This document shows positions 18,760 through 26,963 of a stretch of DNA of 64,000 bases, piece after piece (position 1 is the first letter of the stretch; each line of letters starts with the position of its first letter). The stretch spans positions 310,001-374,000 of the forward strand of contig JAWLAG010000001.1 of NCBI GenBank assembly GCA_041395505.1, read 5' to 3'. The notes beneath the pieces are model-generated. The model was given only the letters and a program-made list of their open reading frames with translations, had not been told where the DNA came from and did not search any database. The DNA is from Steroidobacteraceae bacterium. GTDB taxonomy: Bacteria; Pseudomonadota; Gammaproteobacteria; Steroidobacterales; Steroidobacteraceae. The position numbers and the translations under genes were made by a program.

Positions 18760-20568
18760 ATGAAGCCTACCGACACGTCCGAACCGGACTATTTTCACAA
18801 GGTTGTCGATTGCCAGTGGGCCTGCCCGGCACACACCGACATCCCCGAGTACATCCGCCTGATTGCCCAGGGACGCTTCACCGATGCGTACATGGTCAAT
18901 CGCAAGTCCAACGTTTTTCCGGGGATACTCGGTCGCGTATGTGACCGCCCCTGCGAGCCCGCGTGCCGGCGTGGCCGGGTGGAGGACAAACCGGTCGCCA
19001 TCTGCCGCCTGAAGCGTGTCGCTGCCGATCACAAGGATGCCTTTCTCGATCGGCTGCCGGCCATTCCAGACAGGAAGAACGGCTACCGTATTGCCTGCAT
19101 CGGCGCAGGTTGCGCATCGCTCACGGTCGCCAATGACCTGATGCCGCTCGGCTACGAAGTGACGATCTTCGAGCAATTCGGCGAACCCGGTGGCCTGATG
19201 CGCACCAATATTCCGGCATTTCGCCTGCCGCACAGCGTGCTCAACGAAGAAATCGGCGCGATCGTCGACATGGGTGTCGACTTGCGACTGAATCACCCCA
19301 TCAAGAGCATGCGCGAATTGCTCGACAAAGGCGGTTTCGATGCCGTGTTCGTGGGATCCGGCGCGCCCAAGGGCAAGGAATTGAAATTGCCGGGCCGCGC
19401 CGAGGCGGCGGCCAACATCCATATCGGCATCACCTGGCTCGAAAGCGTTGCATTCGATCATATCGAACGCATCGGCGAGCGCGTACTGATCATCGGCGTC
19501 GGCAATACCGCGATGGATTGCTGCCGCACTTCACTGCGACTCGGCGCGAGGGATGTCAAGGTGATGGCGCGCAAGCCGCGCGGCTTTTTCAAGGCGTCCG
19601 ACTGGGAGCTCGAAGACGCCGAAGAAGAATCGGTGCAGATCATCATCAATCACTCGCCCAAGGAATTCGTGGTCGAGAACGGCCGCCTCGTCGGGATGAA
19701 ATTCGACCGCATGGAGTACGACATCGACAAGGGTCGAATCAAGAGTGAGCGGATCGTCGAAGAGGTGTTCATACCCTGCGACGACGTCATTCTCGCCATC
19801 GGCCAGGAGAACGCCTTTCCCTGGATCGAACGCGATCTCGGCATTGAATTCGACAAATGGGACGTGCCGGCCGTGAATGAAACGACGTTCCAGTCGACAC
19901 GGAATGGCGTTTTTTTCGGCGGCGACGCCGCGTTCGGTCCAAAAAACATCATCTGGGCGGTGGAGCACGGCCACCAGGCCGCAATCTCCATACACAACTA
20001 CTGTCAGGGCGTTGCGCTCGAGGACCGGCTTGCCCCTGGCGTCAACCTGCACAGTCGCAAGATGGGCATGCATGAGTGGTCGTACTCGAATGACTACAAT
20101 CCCGTTGAGCGGCGACTGATGCCGCATGTCTCGCTCAAGGAACGCTTCAAGAAGATCAACATCGAAGTCGAACTCGGGTTTACCGCCGAGCAGGCGGCTG
20201 CGGAAGTGGCTCGCTGCCTCAATTGCGACATGCAGACGGTTTTCGACGCGAAGCTGTGCATCGAATGCGATGCCTGCATCGACATCTGCCCGGTCGACTG
20301 TCTGACCATCACCGCCAATGGCACCGAGGAGCAACTGAAATCGCGACTCAAGGCGCCGGCAATCAATGCCGAGCAGGCGCTCTATGTCTCGGAGCCGCTC
20401 AAGCAGACGGCGCGGGTGATGGTCAAGGACGAGAATCTCTGTGTCCATTGCGGTCTGTGTGCCGAGCGCTGTCCGACCGCGGCCTGGGACATGCAGAAGT
20501 CGGTGGTGCATTGGCCGCACGCCGAAGACCAGCCCGCCCCGAAGCGAGTCACTGCCAAAATAGCCTGA
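18760..20568 (+). CDS. GltD/NfnB-like FAD-NAD(P) oxidoreductase with C-terminal ferredoxin domain
   Basis: A 602-residue electron-transfer protein. Order of parts: an N-terminal GltD-type cluster domain (DCQWACPAHTDIPEY, GRVCDRPCEPACRR); an FAD fold (CIGAGCASLTVANDL, GEPGGLMRTNIPAFRLP); an NAD(P) fold (VLIIGVGNTAMDCCRTSLRLGA); and a C-terminal bacterial ferredoxin domain with two CxxCxxCxxxC[P] motifs (CIECDACIDICPVDC, CVHCGLCAERCPTA). This arrangement resembles the glutamate synthase small subunit and NfnB. The next two genes encode a 2-oxoacid oxidoreductase, so this protein probably moves electrons between that enzyme and NAD(P)H (inference). The usual GAGPAGL is GAGCASL here. Confidence 0.88.
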   Translation: MKPTDTSEPDYFHKVVDCQWACPAHTDIPEYIRLIAQGRFTDAYMVNRKSNVFPGILGRVCDRPCEPACRRGRVEDKPVAICRLKRVAADHKDAFLDRLPAIPDRKNGYRIACIGAGCASLTVANDLMPLGYEVTIFEQFGEPGGLMRTNIPAFRLPHSVLNEEIGAIVDMGVDLRLNHPIKSMRELLDKGGFDAVFVGSGAPKGKELKLPGRAEAAANIHIGITWLESVAFDHIERIGERVLIIGVGNTAMDCCRTSLRLGARDVKVMARKPRGFFKASDWELEDAEEESVQIIINHSPKEFVVENGRLVGMKFDRMEYDIDKGRIKSERIVEEVFIPCDDVILAIGQENAFPWIERDLGIEFDKWDVPAVNETTFQSTRNGVFFGGDAAFGPKNIIWAVEHGHQAAISIHNYCQGVALEDRLAPGVNLHSRKMGMHEWSYSNDYNPVERRLMPHVSLKERFKKINIEVELGFTAEQAAAEVARCLNCDMQTVFDAKLCIECDACIDICPVDCLTITANGTEEQLKSRLKAPAINAEQALYVSEPLKQTARVMVKDENLCVHCGLCAERCPTAAWDMQKSVVHWPHAEDQPAPKRVTAKIA

Positions 20569-20584
20569 TCCGGCCGGAGTCCAG

Positions 20585-22423
20585 ATGTCCCCCTCGAGTT
20601 CCACAGATCGCATCAACGATCTGGTCATCAAGATAGCGACCGTCAACGGCACGGGTTCGGCGAGTGCCAACGGACTGCTGATGAAGGCGATTTTTCGCAG
20701 CGGCGTGCCCGTAATGGGCAAGAATTACTTCCCATCGAACATCCAGGGCCTGCCGACCTGGTACGAAATCCGTATTACGCGTGACGGTTACGTGGCGCGC
20801 TCGGGGCGCATCGACATCATGGTGGCGATGAACGCCGAAACCTATGCGCGGGATATCAAGGAAATCTCTCCGGGCGGCTACCTCATCTACGACTCGACCT
20901 GGCCGCGTTCCACGATGCTTGCGCGTGATGACATCACCGTTCTTGGTGTGCCGCTCGCCAAGATGTGCAACGAGACCTTCCAGGGCGCACGTACGCGCAT
21001 TCTGATGAAGAACATCTGCTACGCAGGTGTTCTTGCTGCGCTACTCGACCTGGACGTGGAGCAGATTCGCAAGTCGCTCGCCGAGACCTACGCCAAGAAG
21101 CCGAAACTGATCGACGCCAACATGCAGGCCATCGAGCTTGGCTACAACTATGCCCGCGAGCACTACAAGTGCCCGCTGCCGCTGCGGGTTGCGCCACTCG
21201 ACAAGACGTCGAATCACATCATCATCGACGGCAATACCGCGGCGGCGCTCGGCTGCGTGTACGCCGGGGCGACTGTTGCCGCCTGGTATCCGATCACGCC
21301 GTCGACGTCGCTGATGGATGCCTACAAGAGCTTTTGTGACCGGATGCGTGTCGACAAGGCAACCGGCCGCAGGAATTTCGCGTTCATACAGGCCGAGGAT
21401 GAACTCGCCGCCATCGGCATGGTCATCGGTGCGAACTGGAATGGCGCACGCGCCTTTACCGCAACTTCCGGACCCGGCATATCGCTGATGAGCGAGTTCC
21501 TGGGACTGGCCTATTACGCCGAGGTGCCATCCGTCGTATTCGATATCCAGCGAGTGGGTCCGTCCACGGGCATGCCGACCCGCACGCAACAATGCGATGT
21601 CCTGCCGGCCGCCTATGCATCGCATGGCGATACTCGCCATGTATGCCTCTATCCATCGAACCCGGAAGAATGCTTTTACATGGCAGTACAGGCATTCGAC
21701 CTCGCGGACCGCCTGCAGACGCCGGTGCTGGTATTGTCCGACCTCGACATCGGCATGAACGACTGGATGTGCCGCGACCTCAAATGGGACGACAGCTATC
21801 GGCCCGACCGCGGCAAAGTACTCGACGCGGAGGCACTTGCGAAAATCGACAAGTTCTATCGTTATTGGGACTACGACGGTGATGGCATTCCCTACCGCAC
21901 CCTGCCTGGCGTGTCGGCCAAGGGCGCCTATTTCACGCGCGGCTCGGGTCACAGCGCCCGCGGCACCTATACCGAGGACTCCGCCGAGTACCAGGAAGTC
22001 CTCGATCGCCTGATGCGCAAATGGGATACGGCCCGGAAACTCGTGCCCGGTGCGCTCATCGAAACCACGGCCGGCGCCCAGGCGGCCATCGTCTGCTACG
22101 GCAGCAGCGACGGCGCTGTCCGCGAGGCGCTCGATGTGCTGCGCGCGCGCGGCATCGCGCTCGATTACATGAGGCTGCGCTCCTTCCCCTTCGGTGAGGA
22201 CGTCGAAAAATTCCTGGCCGCGCACCAGACTATTTTCGTCGTCGAGCAGAACCGCGACGCGCAGATGCGTTCGCTCCTGACCCTCGAGACCGGTGTGCAG
22301 AAGCAGCAATTGCGCTCGCTGCTGCACTACAGCGGCCTGCCGGTTTCGTCCGAATTCATCGTCAACGGCGTGCAGGCCGAACTCGCGGGCCGGCCGCGTG
22401 CGGTCGCCGGCAAGTCGAGCTGA
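20585..22423 (+). CDS. 2-oxoacid:ferredoxin oxidoreductase, fused gamma-alpha subunit
   Basis: A 612-residue chain joining a gamma domain (about 1-190, VNGTGSASANGLLMKAIFRSGVPV, PSNIQGLPTWYEIR) and an alpha domain (from about residue 210, GNTAAALGCVYAGATVAAWYPITPSTSLMDAY, then TATSGPGISLMSEF). It matches the KorA-type architecture. The enzyme oxidatively decarboxylates a 2-oxoacid (2-oxoglutarate likely) with CoA, TPP and ferredoxin. It starts 16 bases after the flavo-iron-sulfur gene and ends 10 bases before the beta subunit gene. Substrate identity cannot be read from sequence alone. Confidence 0.9.
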   Translation: MSPSSSTDRINDLVIKIATVNGTGSASANGLLMKAIFRSGVPVMGKNYFPSNIQGLPTWYEIRITRDGYVARSGRIDIMVAMNAETYARDIKEISPGGYLIYDSTWPRSTMLARDDITVLGVPLAKMCNETFQGARTRILMKNICYAGVLAALLDLDVEQIRKSLAETYAKKPKLIDANMQAIELGYNYAREHYKCPLPLRVAPLDKTSNHIIIDGNTAAALGCVYAGATVAAWYPITPSTSLMDAYKSFCDRMRVDKATGRRNFAFIQAEDELAAIGMVIGANWNGARAFTATSGPGISLMSEFLGLAYYAEVPSVVFDIQRVGPSTGMPTRTQQCDVLPAAYASHGDTRHVCLYPSNPEECFYMAVQAFDLADRLQTPVLVLSDLDIGMNDWMCRDLKWDDSYRPDRGKVLDAEALAKIDKFYRYWDYDGDGIPYRTLPGVSAKGAYFTRGSGHSARGTYTEDSAEYQEVLDRLMRKWDTARKLVPGALIETTAGAQAAIVCYGSSDGAVREALDVLRARGIALDYMRLRSFPFGEDVEKFLAAHQTIFVVEQNRDAQMRSLLTLETGVQKQQLRSLLHYSGLPVSSEFIVNGVQAELAGRPRAVAGKSS

Positions 22424-22433
22424 GAGAACCACC

Positions 22434-23489
22434 ATGACCTACCTCGCCAAGCCCAAGGTCGCTCATCCCTCGCTTGCCAGGAACCAACTTGGGCTGACGC
22501 GCCGGCAGTACGAGGGTTCGATGTCGACGTTGTGCGCCGGTTGCGGACACGATTCGATCACCGCAGCCATCGTCGAAGCCTGCTGGAAGTCATCGCTCGA
22601 GCCGCATAATGTTGTCAAGCTCTCGGGCATCGGCTGCTCGTCCAAGACAACGGCCTATTTCGTCGGCGGCGGCCATGGTTTCAATTCGGTACACGGCCGC
22701 ATGCCATCGATTGCCATGGGGGCGAATGCAGCCAATCGCGACCTGCATTACATCGGCGTATCCGGCGATGGTGACACGCTGTCAATTGGCCTCGGGCAGT
22801 TCTGCCATGCCATTCGCCGCAATGTCGACATGCTTTACATCATCGAGAACAATGGTGTCTATGGACTGACCAAGGGGCAGTTTTCCGCATCCGCCGACCT
22901 GGGATCCACGGCGAAGAAAGGCGAGAAGAACATGCAGGCACCGATCGATCCGGTGCTCCTTGCGATCTCGCTCGGCGCCTCGTTCGTGGCCCGCAGCTTC
23001 TCTGGCGACAAGGAGCAACTGGTGCCGTTGATCCAGGCCGGCCTCGAGCATCGCGGGTTCGCCCTGATCGACGTGATTTCGCCTTGTGTCACCTTCAACG
23101 ATCACGAAGGCTCGACCAAGAGCTATGCCTATACACGTGAGCACAACGAGCCGGTCGTCGCTGCGGACTACGTGCCGTTGCGCGAGGAGATCCGCGTCGA
23201 CTACGCACCGGGCGAGACAATCGAGGTGGCTCTGCACGACGGCGGCAAGGTGCTGTTGCGCAAGCTCGCTGCGGATTACGATCCGACCAACGCAGCCGCG
23301 GCACTGGCCTACGTAAGAGCACGCCTCAAGCTGAATGAATTCGTCACCGGCCTCCTGCACCTCAAGCCGAATGACCAGGAATTTCACAGCCGCAATGGCA
23401 CGCCGGACGCACCGCTCAACGCCATTGCCTTCGAGCAACTCAATCCGGGCGCGGCAGCACTTGCGCAGCTGCAATCGCGTTACCGCTGA
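22434..23489 (+). CDS. 2-oxoacid:ferredoxin oxidoreductase, beta subunit
   Basis: A 351-residue TPP-binding subunit. Conserved features are STLCAGCGHDSITAAI and SGIGCSSKT (iron-sulfur and substrate region), the TPP/Mg motif GVSGDGDTLSIGLGQF with ENNGVYGLTKGQFSA, and DVISPCVTFNDHEGS. The ATG at 22434 fits the family start; the open frame continues upstream inside the alpha-subunit gene. KorB-type proteins pair with the fused gamma-alpha subunit encoded just before. Confidence 0.92.
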   Translation: MTYLAKPKVAHPSLARNQLGLTRRQYEGSMSTLCAGCGHDSITAAIVEACWKSSLEPHNVVKLSGIGCSSKTTAYFVGGGHGFNSVHGRMPSIAMGANAANRDLHYIGVSGDGDTLSIGLGQFCHAIRRNVDMLYIIENNGVYGLTKGQFSASADLGSTAKKGEKNMQAPIDPVLLAISLGASFVARSFSGDKEQLVPLIQAGLEHRGFALIDVISPCVTFNDHEGSTKSYAYTREHNEPVVAADYVPLREEIRVDYAPGETIEVALHDGGKVLLRKLAADYDPTNAAAALAYVRARLKLNEFVTGLLHLKPNDQEFHSRNGTPDAPLNAIAFEQLNPGAAALAQLQSRYR

Positions 23490-23558
23490 GCAGAAACCAC
23501 TGGTATCGACAGGACGACTGACCTACACTGCGCACGGGCAGCCGAGGAGCCAATCGAA

Positions 23559-23684
23559 ATGGGCAAGGGTGATCAACGAAGCGGGCGTGGCAAGATCTAT
23601 CGCGGGTCTTTCGGCAAGTCCCGCGCCAAGGATCCGGCCAAGAAGAAGCGTCGCGCCGCCAAGCGCGCTGCCAAGAGAGGCTGA
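23559..23684 (+). CDS. 30S ribosomal protein bTHX
   Basis: A 41-residue, very basic protein (MGKGDQRSGRGKIYRGSFGK at the start, then Lys/Arg/Ala repeats). The GKGDxxTxRGKIxxGSxGKxR pattern is the bTHX signature; this small protein sits in the head of the 30S subunit in some bacteria. A good Shine-Dalgarno (GAGGAG at 23544-23549) precedes the ATG. A strong terminator follows 32 bases after the stop, so it ends its transcription unit. Confidence 0.93.
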   Translation: MGKGDQRSGRGKIYRGSFGKSRAKDPAKKKRRAAKRAAKRG

Positions 23685-23716
23685 TCGCTCCACCGGACGA
23701 ACATGGCACAGGTCTG

Positions 23717-23755
23717 ACGCCCGCGACAGGCTCACGCCGGCGGGCGTTTTCTTTC
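23717..23755 (+). terminator. Rho-independent terminator after the bTHX gene
   Basis: ACGCCCGC at 23717-23724 pairs with GCGGGCGT at 23740-23747 and is followed by TTTCTTT. The T tract is on the plus strand, so it terminates the bTHX transcript; the convergent GST gene ends at 23754 and might share the hairpin without a T tract. Confidence 0.85.
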
Positions 23756-24440
23756 AGCGACTCTCGCGAAGGTCCTGCAGCCAGCTGCCGAAACGGGAGA
23801 CTTCCTCGTCGTGGTCGGCATCGATCCAGGTTTCCTTGAGCGCCTCGGCGTACCAGGATTGCATGGCGGGCAGTTCGAGCAGACGCTCGCCATAGCGGTT
23901 GGCCGCAACCGGAAGTTCGAACCCATAACTTTGCTTTCGAAACGCAACCGGTGCGAAGAATGCATCGACTGCGCTGAATCGGCTACCGGCGAGATATGGT
24001 CCCCCGAAACTGCGCAGCCCCTCGTTCCAAAGGACATCGAGTCGATCGAGATCGCGTTTCAGGGCGTTGTCGATCCGATGCAGACGGATGCGTGCGCCAC
24101 AGTTCATGGAGCATTGCTCGCGCAGCGCCGCGAAGCCCGAATGCATTTCCGCGGCTGCGGAGCGGGCGAACGCACGCGCCACACGGTCGGTGGGCCAGAC
24201 GGCCGGAAAGGCTTCCGCCAGATACTCGACGATGGCCAATGAATCCCAGACCCTGAGGTCGCCATGGCGCAGGCAAGGGACGCGCCCGGACGGCGAGACT
24301 TCAGCAATGGTCGGGTAGCCGGGTTCGGCGCCGAACGGGGCCATGATTTCGCGAAAGGGGATCGCGAGTTCGCGCATCAGTACCCAGGGGCGCAGGGACC
24401 AGGACGAGTAGTTCTTGTTGGCGATGATCAGTTCGAACAC
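23754..24440 (-). CDS. Glutathione S-transferase family protein
   Basis: A 228-residue GST fold protein. The N-terminal thioredoxin-like domain reads FELIIANKNYSSWSLRPWVLM, with the glutathione-contact segment GRVPCLRHGDLRVWDSLAIVEYLAE, followed by an all-helical domain. The Ser of NYSSWS is the likely catalytic residue. The start is GTG 24440, 4 bases after the stop of the M14 peptidase gene; the open frame extends upstream inside that gene. The substrate is unknown. Confidence 0.85.
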   Translation of the reverse strand: MFELIIANKNYSSWSLRPWVLMRELAIPFREIMAPFGAEPGYPTIAEVSPSGRVPCLRHGDLRVWDSLAIVEYLAEAFPAVWPTDRVARAFARSAAAEMHSGFAALREQCSMNCGARIRLHRIDNALKRDLDRLDVLWNEGLRSFGGPYLAGSRFSAVDAFFAPVAFRKQSYGFELPVAANRYGERLLELPAMQSWYAEALKETWIDADHDEEVSRFGSWLQDLRESR

Positions 24441-24444
24441 GGCA

Positions 24445-26262
24445 TCACTGCCTGGACGTATTCGATTCGGCCAGGCACTCGACCGGCAGCGGCGAATTGA
24501 TGCGCGCAACCGGGTAGAGATTCATGCTCTTGTCCCAGGCGGCATGGCGTCGATAGAAGAAATCGAGCCGCGCTGCCGGGTTCGAGCGAAATGCCGCGTC
24601 CGTGGCGAGCCGCTGGTTGAAGGCGTCGCGCACTTGCGGGTCGTTCGCGAGCATCTCGCGCGCTACTTTCTCTGCGACATAGGCTTCCATGTATTCCTTT
24701 TGCTCGAACGCGCTGTCGAAAAACCCCCAGCTCACGAGCGAATCCGGCGCGCGCGGCTCGAGCAGCGCCATGGCGAGGCGAGCCGCGGGCTGGGCAATTG
24801 GCAGGAAGATCGCGCCCGCTGCGGCATCCACGCTGGCATTCTCCCAGCTGCCGGTGACCGTCAGTGGCACGTGGCCTTCCAGCGCCGTGCTTGCCCACTG
24901 GGCGCTGTCGGCGCGAAAGCGCTGTCCCGCAAGACCGGAGCACCCGTGGGTTACGGTGCGCATGACCAGCCCGTGCGCCGCGAGTCGATCGGCAAGACCA
25001 GCGTAGGTTTCGGGCAGCAGGTAGCCACCGCCCGGCGCGGTCTCGACGGTCGCCGGTTTGACTTCGTCGAGCAGCGGCACGTGCCAGATCTGCGGGCTCG
25101 ACGGATCGTAGTGCGTCATCAACGCGCCCGAGATCTCCGACGGCGTCCGGCTATAGGCATAACCGCGAAAATCGATCATCGTGGAATGCTTGGTATTCTC
25201 GTAACTCAACGGTACCTGTTGACCCGCCAGCGCGCGCGCGTCCGCCGCGTAGGCGAGTTCCCGCCAATTGCCACCGTCGCGCGCCGCGAGATCGACCATG
25301 GCCTCGATGGTCCGGTAGGTCGCCTCGACACGCTGTCCGTAGGGTTTCCATGAGTGCGTTTCGACGAGCACGGCGTAACGGTTGCGCAGCGAGTAGTAGG
25401 TCGTCGAGAAACGTGGCGGCGCGACCGCGACGGCAAAACCGGTGGCCGGATCATCGTCGACGAGAAATGCAGGGTAGAACGGCACCGGCAGGGATCCGTG
25501 ACGCGTCAGGTGCGCAAGGATGTCCTGCTGCAATCTTCTGCCAGCGCTCGCCATCGAGGTATCGCCACTGAGCGAGGGTTCGAGCGTTATGGAGATGTCG
25601 TGCTCGAATTGCGCGCCATCCGTCACGTGCAGGTCGGCGTAGAGTATCGGATCCCAGGCATTCAGCAGCGCCAGCATGGCGCGCATCTCGGGCGCATCGG
25701 CTTTCGCGTAGTCGCGATTGAGGTTCAGGTTCTGCGCAGTCACACGCCAGCCTGTCTCTTCCGGCCCGTTCTGGTTCGGACGGTTCCAGCGGCCGCGCCT
25801 TTCATGCCCGTCGACATTGAATACCGGTACGAACACGATGGTGAGTTGCTTCAATGCGTCACGCGAGACGCGCCCCGTCAGCAGATCGCGCAGGTAGCGG
25901 AATCCGGCGTCCTTGCCGTCGATTTCTCCGGCATGTATGCCACCTTGCAGCAGCACGACCTGGCGCCCCAGCGCGCGGGTACGCGCGGCGTCGAATTCGC
26001 CATCACCGGCAACCACCAGCGCGAGCATGGCTCGACCCTGGGGGGTGCGTCCGAACTCGACGCAGCTCACGCTCTTTGGATAATGCGCGGCGAAGTCCGC
26101 GCACAGTTGCATGACCTCGTTGTAATCGCCCGTGCGTTGATAGCCGCTGCGCTCGGCATCGGTCGTGAGCGCGAGATCTATCTTGCTGGCCGATTGAACG
26201 CTTGCCGCGGCGAGCAATGCAAACAATGTTGCGCCGATCACAGGCGGTTGTAGAGCACGCAT
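24445..26262 (-). CDS. M14-family zinc carboxypeptidase, exported
   Basis: A 605-residue secreted peptidase. A signal peptide (LFALLAAASVQSAS) is followed by the M14 catalytic domain: zinc ligands in GGIHAGEIDGKDAG (HxxE) and in YADLHVTDGAQFEHD, Arg/Asn region NLNLNRDYAKADAPEM, and the general base Glu in VLVETHSWKPYG. The C-terminal 200 residues are an additional region without clear motifs. It probably trims peptides or cell-wall peptides in the periplasm. It is coupled to the GST gene downstream. Confidence 0.87.
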   Translation of the reverse strand: MRALQPPVIGATLFALLAAASVQSASKIDLALTTDAERSGYQRTGDYNEVMQLCADFAAHYPKSVSCVEFGRTPQGRAMLALVVAGDGEFDAARTRALGRQVVLLQGGIHAGEIDGKDAGFRYLRDLLTGRVSRDALKQLTIVFVPVFNVDGHERRGRWNRPNQNGPEETGWRVTAQNLNLNRDYAKADAPEMRAMLALLNAWDPILYADLHVTDGAQFEHDISITLEPSLSGDTSMASAGRRLQQDILAHLTRHGSLPVPFYPAFLVDDDPATGFAVAVAPPRFSTTYYSLRNRYAVLVETHSWKPYGQRVEATYRTIEAMVDLAARDGGNWRELAYAADARALAGQQVPLSYENTKHSTMIDFRGYAYSRTPSEISGALMTHYDPSSPQIWHVPLLDEVKPATVETAPGGGYLLPETYAGLADRLAAHGLVMRTVTHGCSGLAGQRFRADSAQWASTALEGHVPLTVTGSWENASVDAAAGAIFLPIAQPAARLAMALLEPRAPDSLVSWGFFDSAFEQKEYMEAYVAEKVAREMLANDPQVRDAFNQRLATDAAFRSNPAARLDFFYRRHAAWDKSMNLYPVARINSPLPVECLAESNTSRQ

Positions 26263-26304
26263 TGGGACCCCTCGATGACTGGATGTTGTTTGTCGGGCGC
26301 TATT

Positions 26305-26898
26305 CTAGGACGCGTCGAAACTCTCGGCTCGCTGCCAGGCGGGCCGGGCCATGCAGCGCGCCACATAGGCATCGAGCACGGCATCCTGGTCCCGCATGCC
26401 GAATTTGCGCATGAAGTGGCAGGACGTGCCGAGGAGCACGTCCGCGGCGCTGAACTTGTCGCCAAGTATCCACGGTCCGCCGCCCAACCCGGCGCGCAAT
26501 GTGTCGAGCATGAGCGTGAAGCTCCCCCAGCCCGCCGATGCGGAGTTGGGTGCGGCCTTGCTGAATTTTTCCATCATGGCCGGTTCGATGACGGAGTTGG
26601 TATACAGAGTCCATTGCAGGAATCGGCCGCGATCGGCGTGACCCACCGGCGGGCCCAAGCCGGCTCGAGGATACTGGTCGGCGAGATAGATGCAGATCGC
26701 ACCGGAATCCCACAGGCCGTCAGTGCCGTCGGCGAGGGCCGGAACCTTGCCCATCGGCGAGGCGGCACGAAAGGCGGCATTGCCCCGCGCCACCTCGTCG
26801 CGGATGTCGATGTTCACGCGTTCATAGTCGAGGCCGGACTCCTCGAGCAGCCAGGCGATGCGAAAAGCGCGGGTGTTCTTGCACCAGAAGAACTTCAT
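26305..26898 (-). CDS. Glutathione S-transferase family protein
   Basis: A 197-residue protein with a thioredoxin-like N-terminal domain (MKFFWCKNTRAFRIAWLLEESGLDYERVNIDI, GKVPALADGTDGLWDSGAICIYLAD) and a helical C-terminal domain (ADVLLGTSCHFMRKFGM). The ATG at 26898 has a good Shine-Dalgarno (GGGAGG) 5 bases away and matches the fold start, so the longer frame was trimmed. Substrate unknown. Cys6 in FFWCKN could be catalytic. Confidence 0.85.
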   Translation of the reverse strand: MKFFWCKNTRAFRIAWLLEESGLDYERVNIDIRDEVARGNAAFRAASPMGKVPALADGTDGLWDSGAICIYLADQYPRAGLGPPVGHADRGRFLQWTLYTNSVIEPAMMEKFSKAAPNSASAGWGSFTLMLDTLRAGLGGGPWILGDKFSAADVLLGTSCHFMRKFGMRDQDAVLDAYVARCMARPAWQRAESFDAS

Positions 26899-26963
26899 GC
26901 TTGCCTCCCTTGACGGCCAGGCGCGAACTGTACATGTATACAGTACGCGAGGCAAGCGCGATT

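Noticed and set aside
21041..22435. 464-codon minus-strand frame inside the 2-oxoacid oxidoreductase alpha gene
   Set aside because: Shadow of a conserved gene; no family resemblance in the translation.
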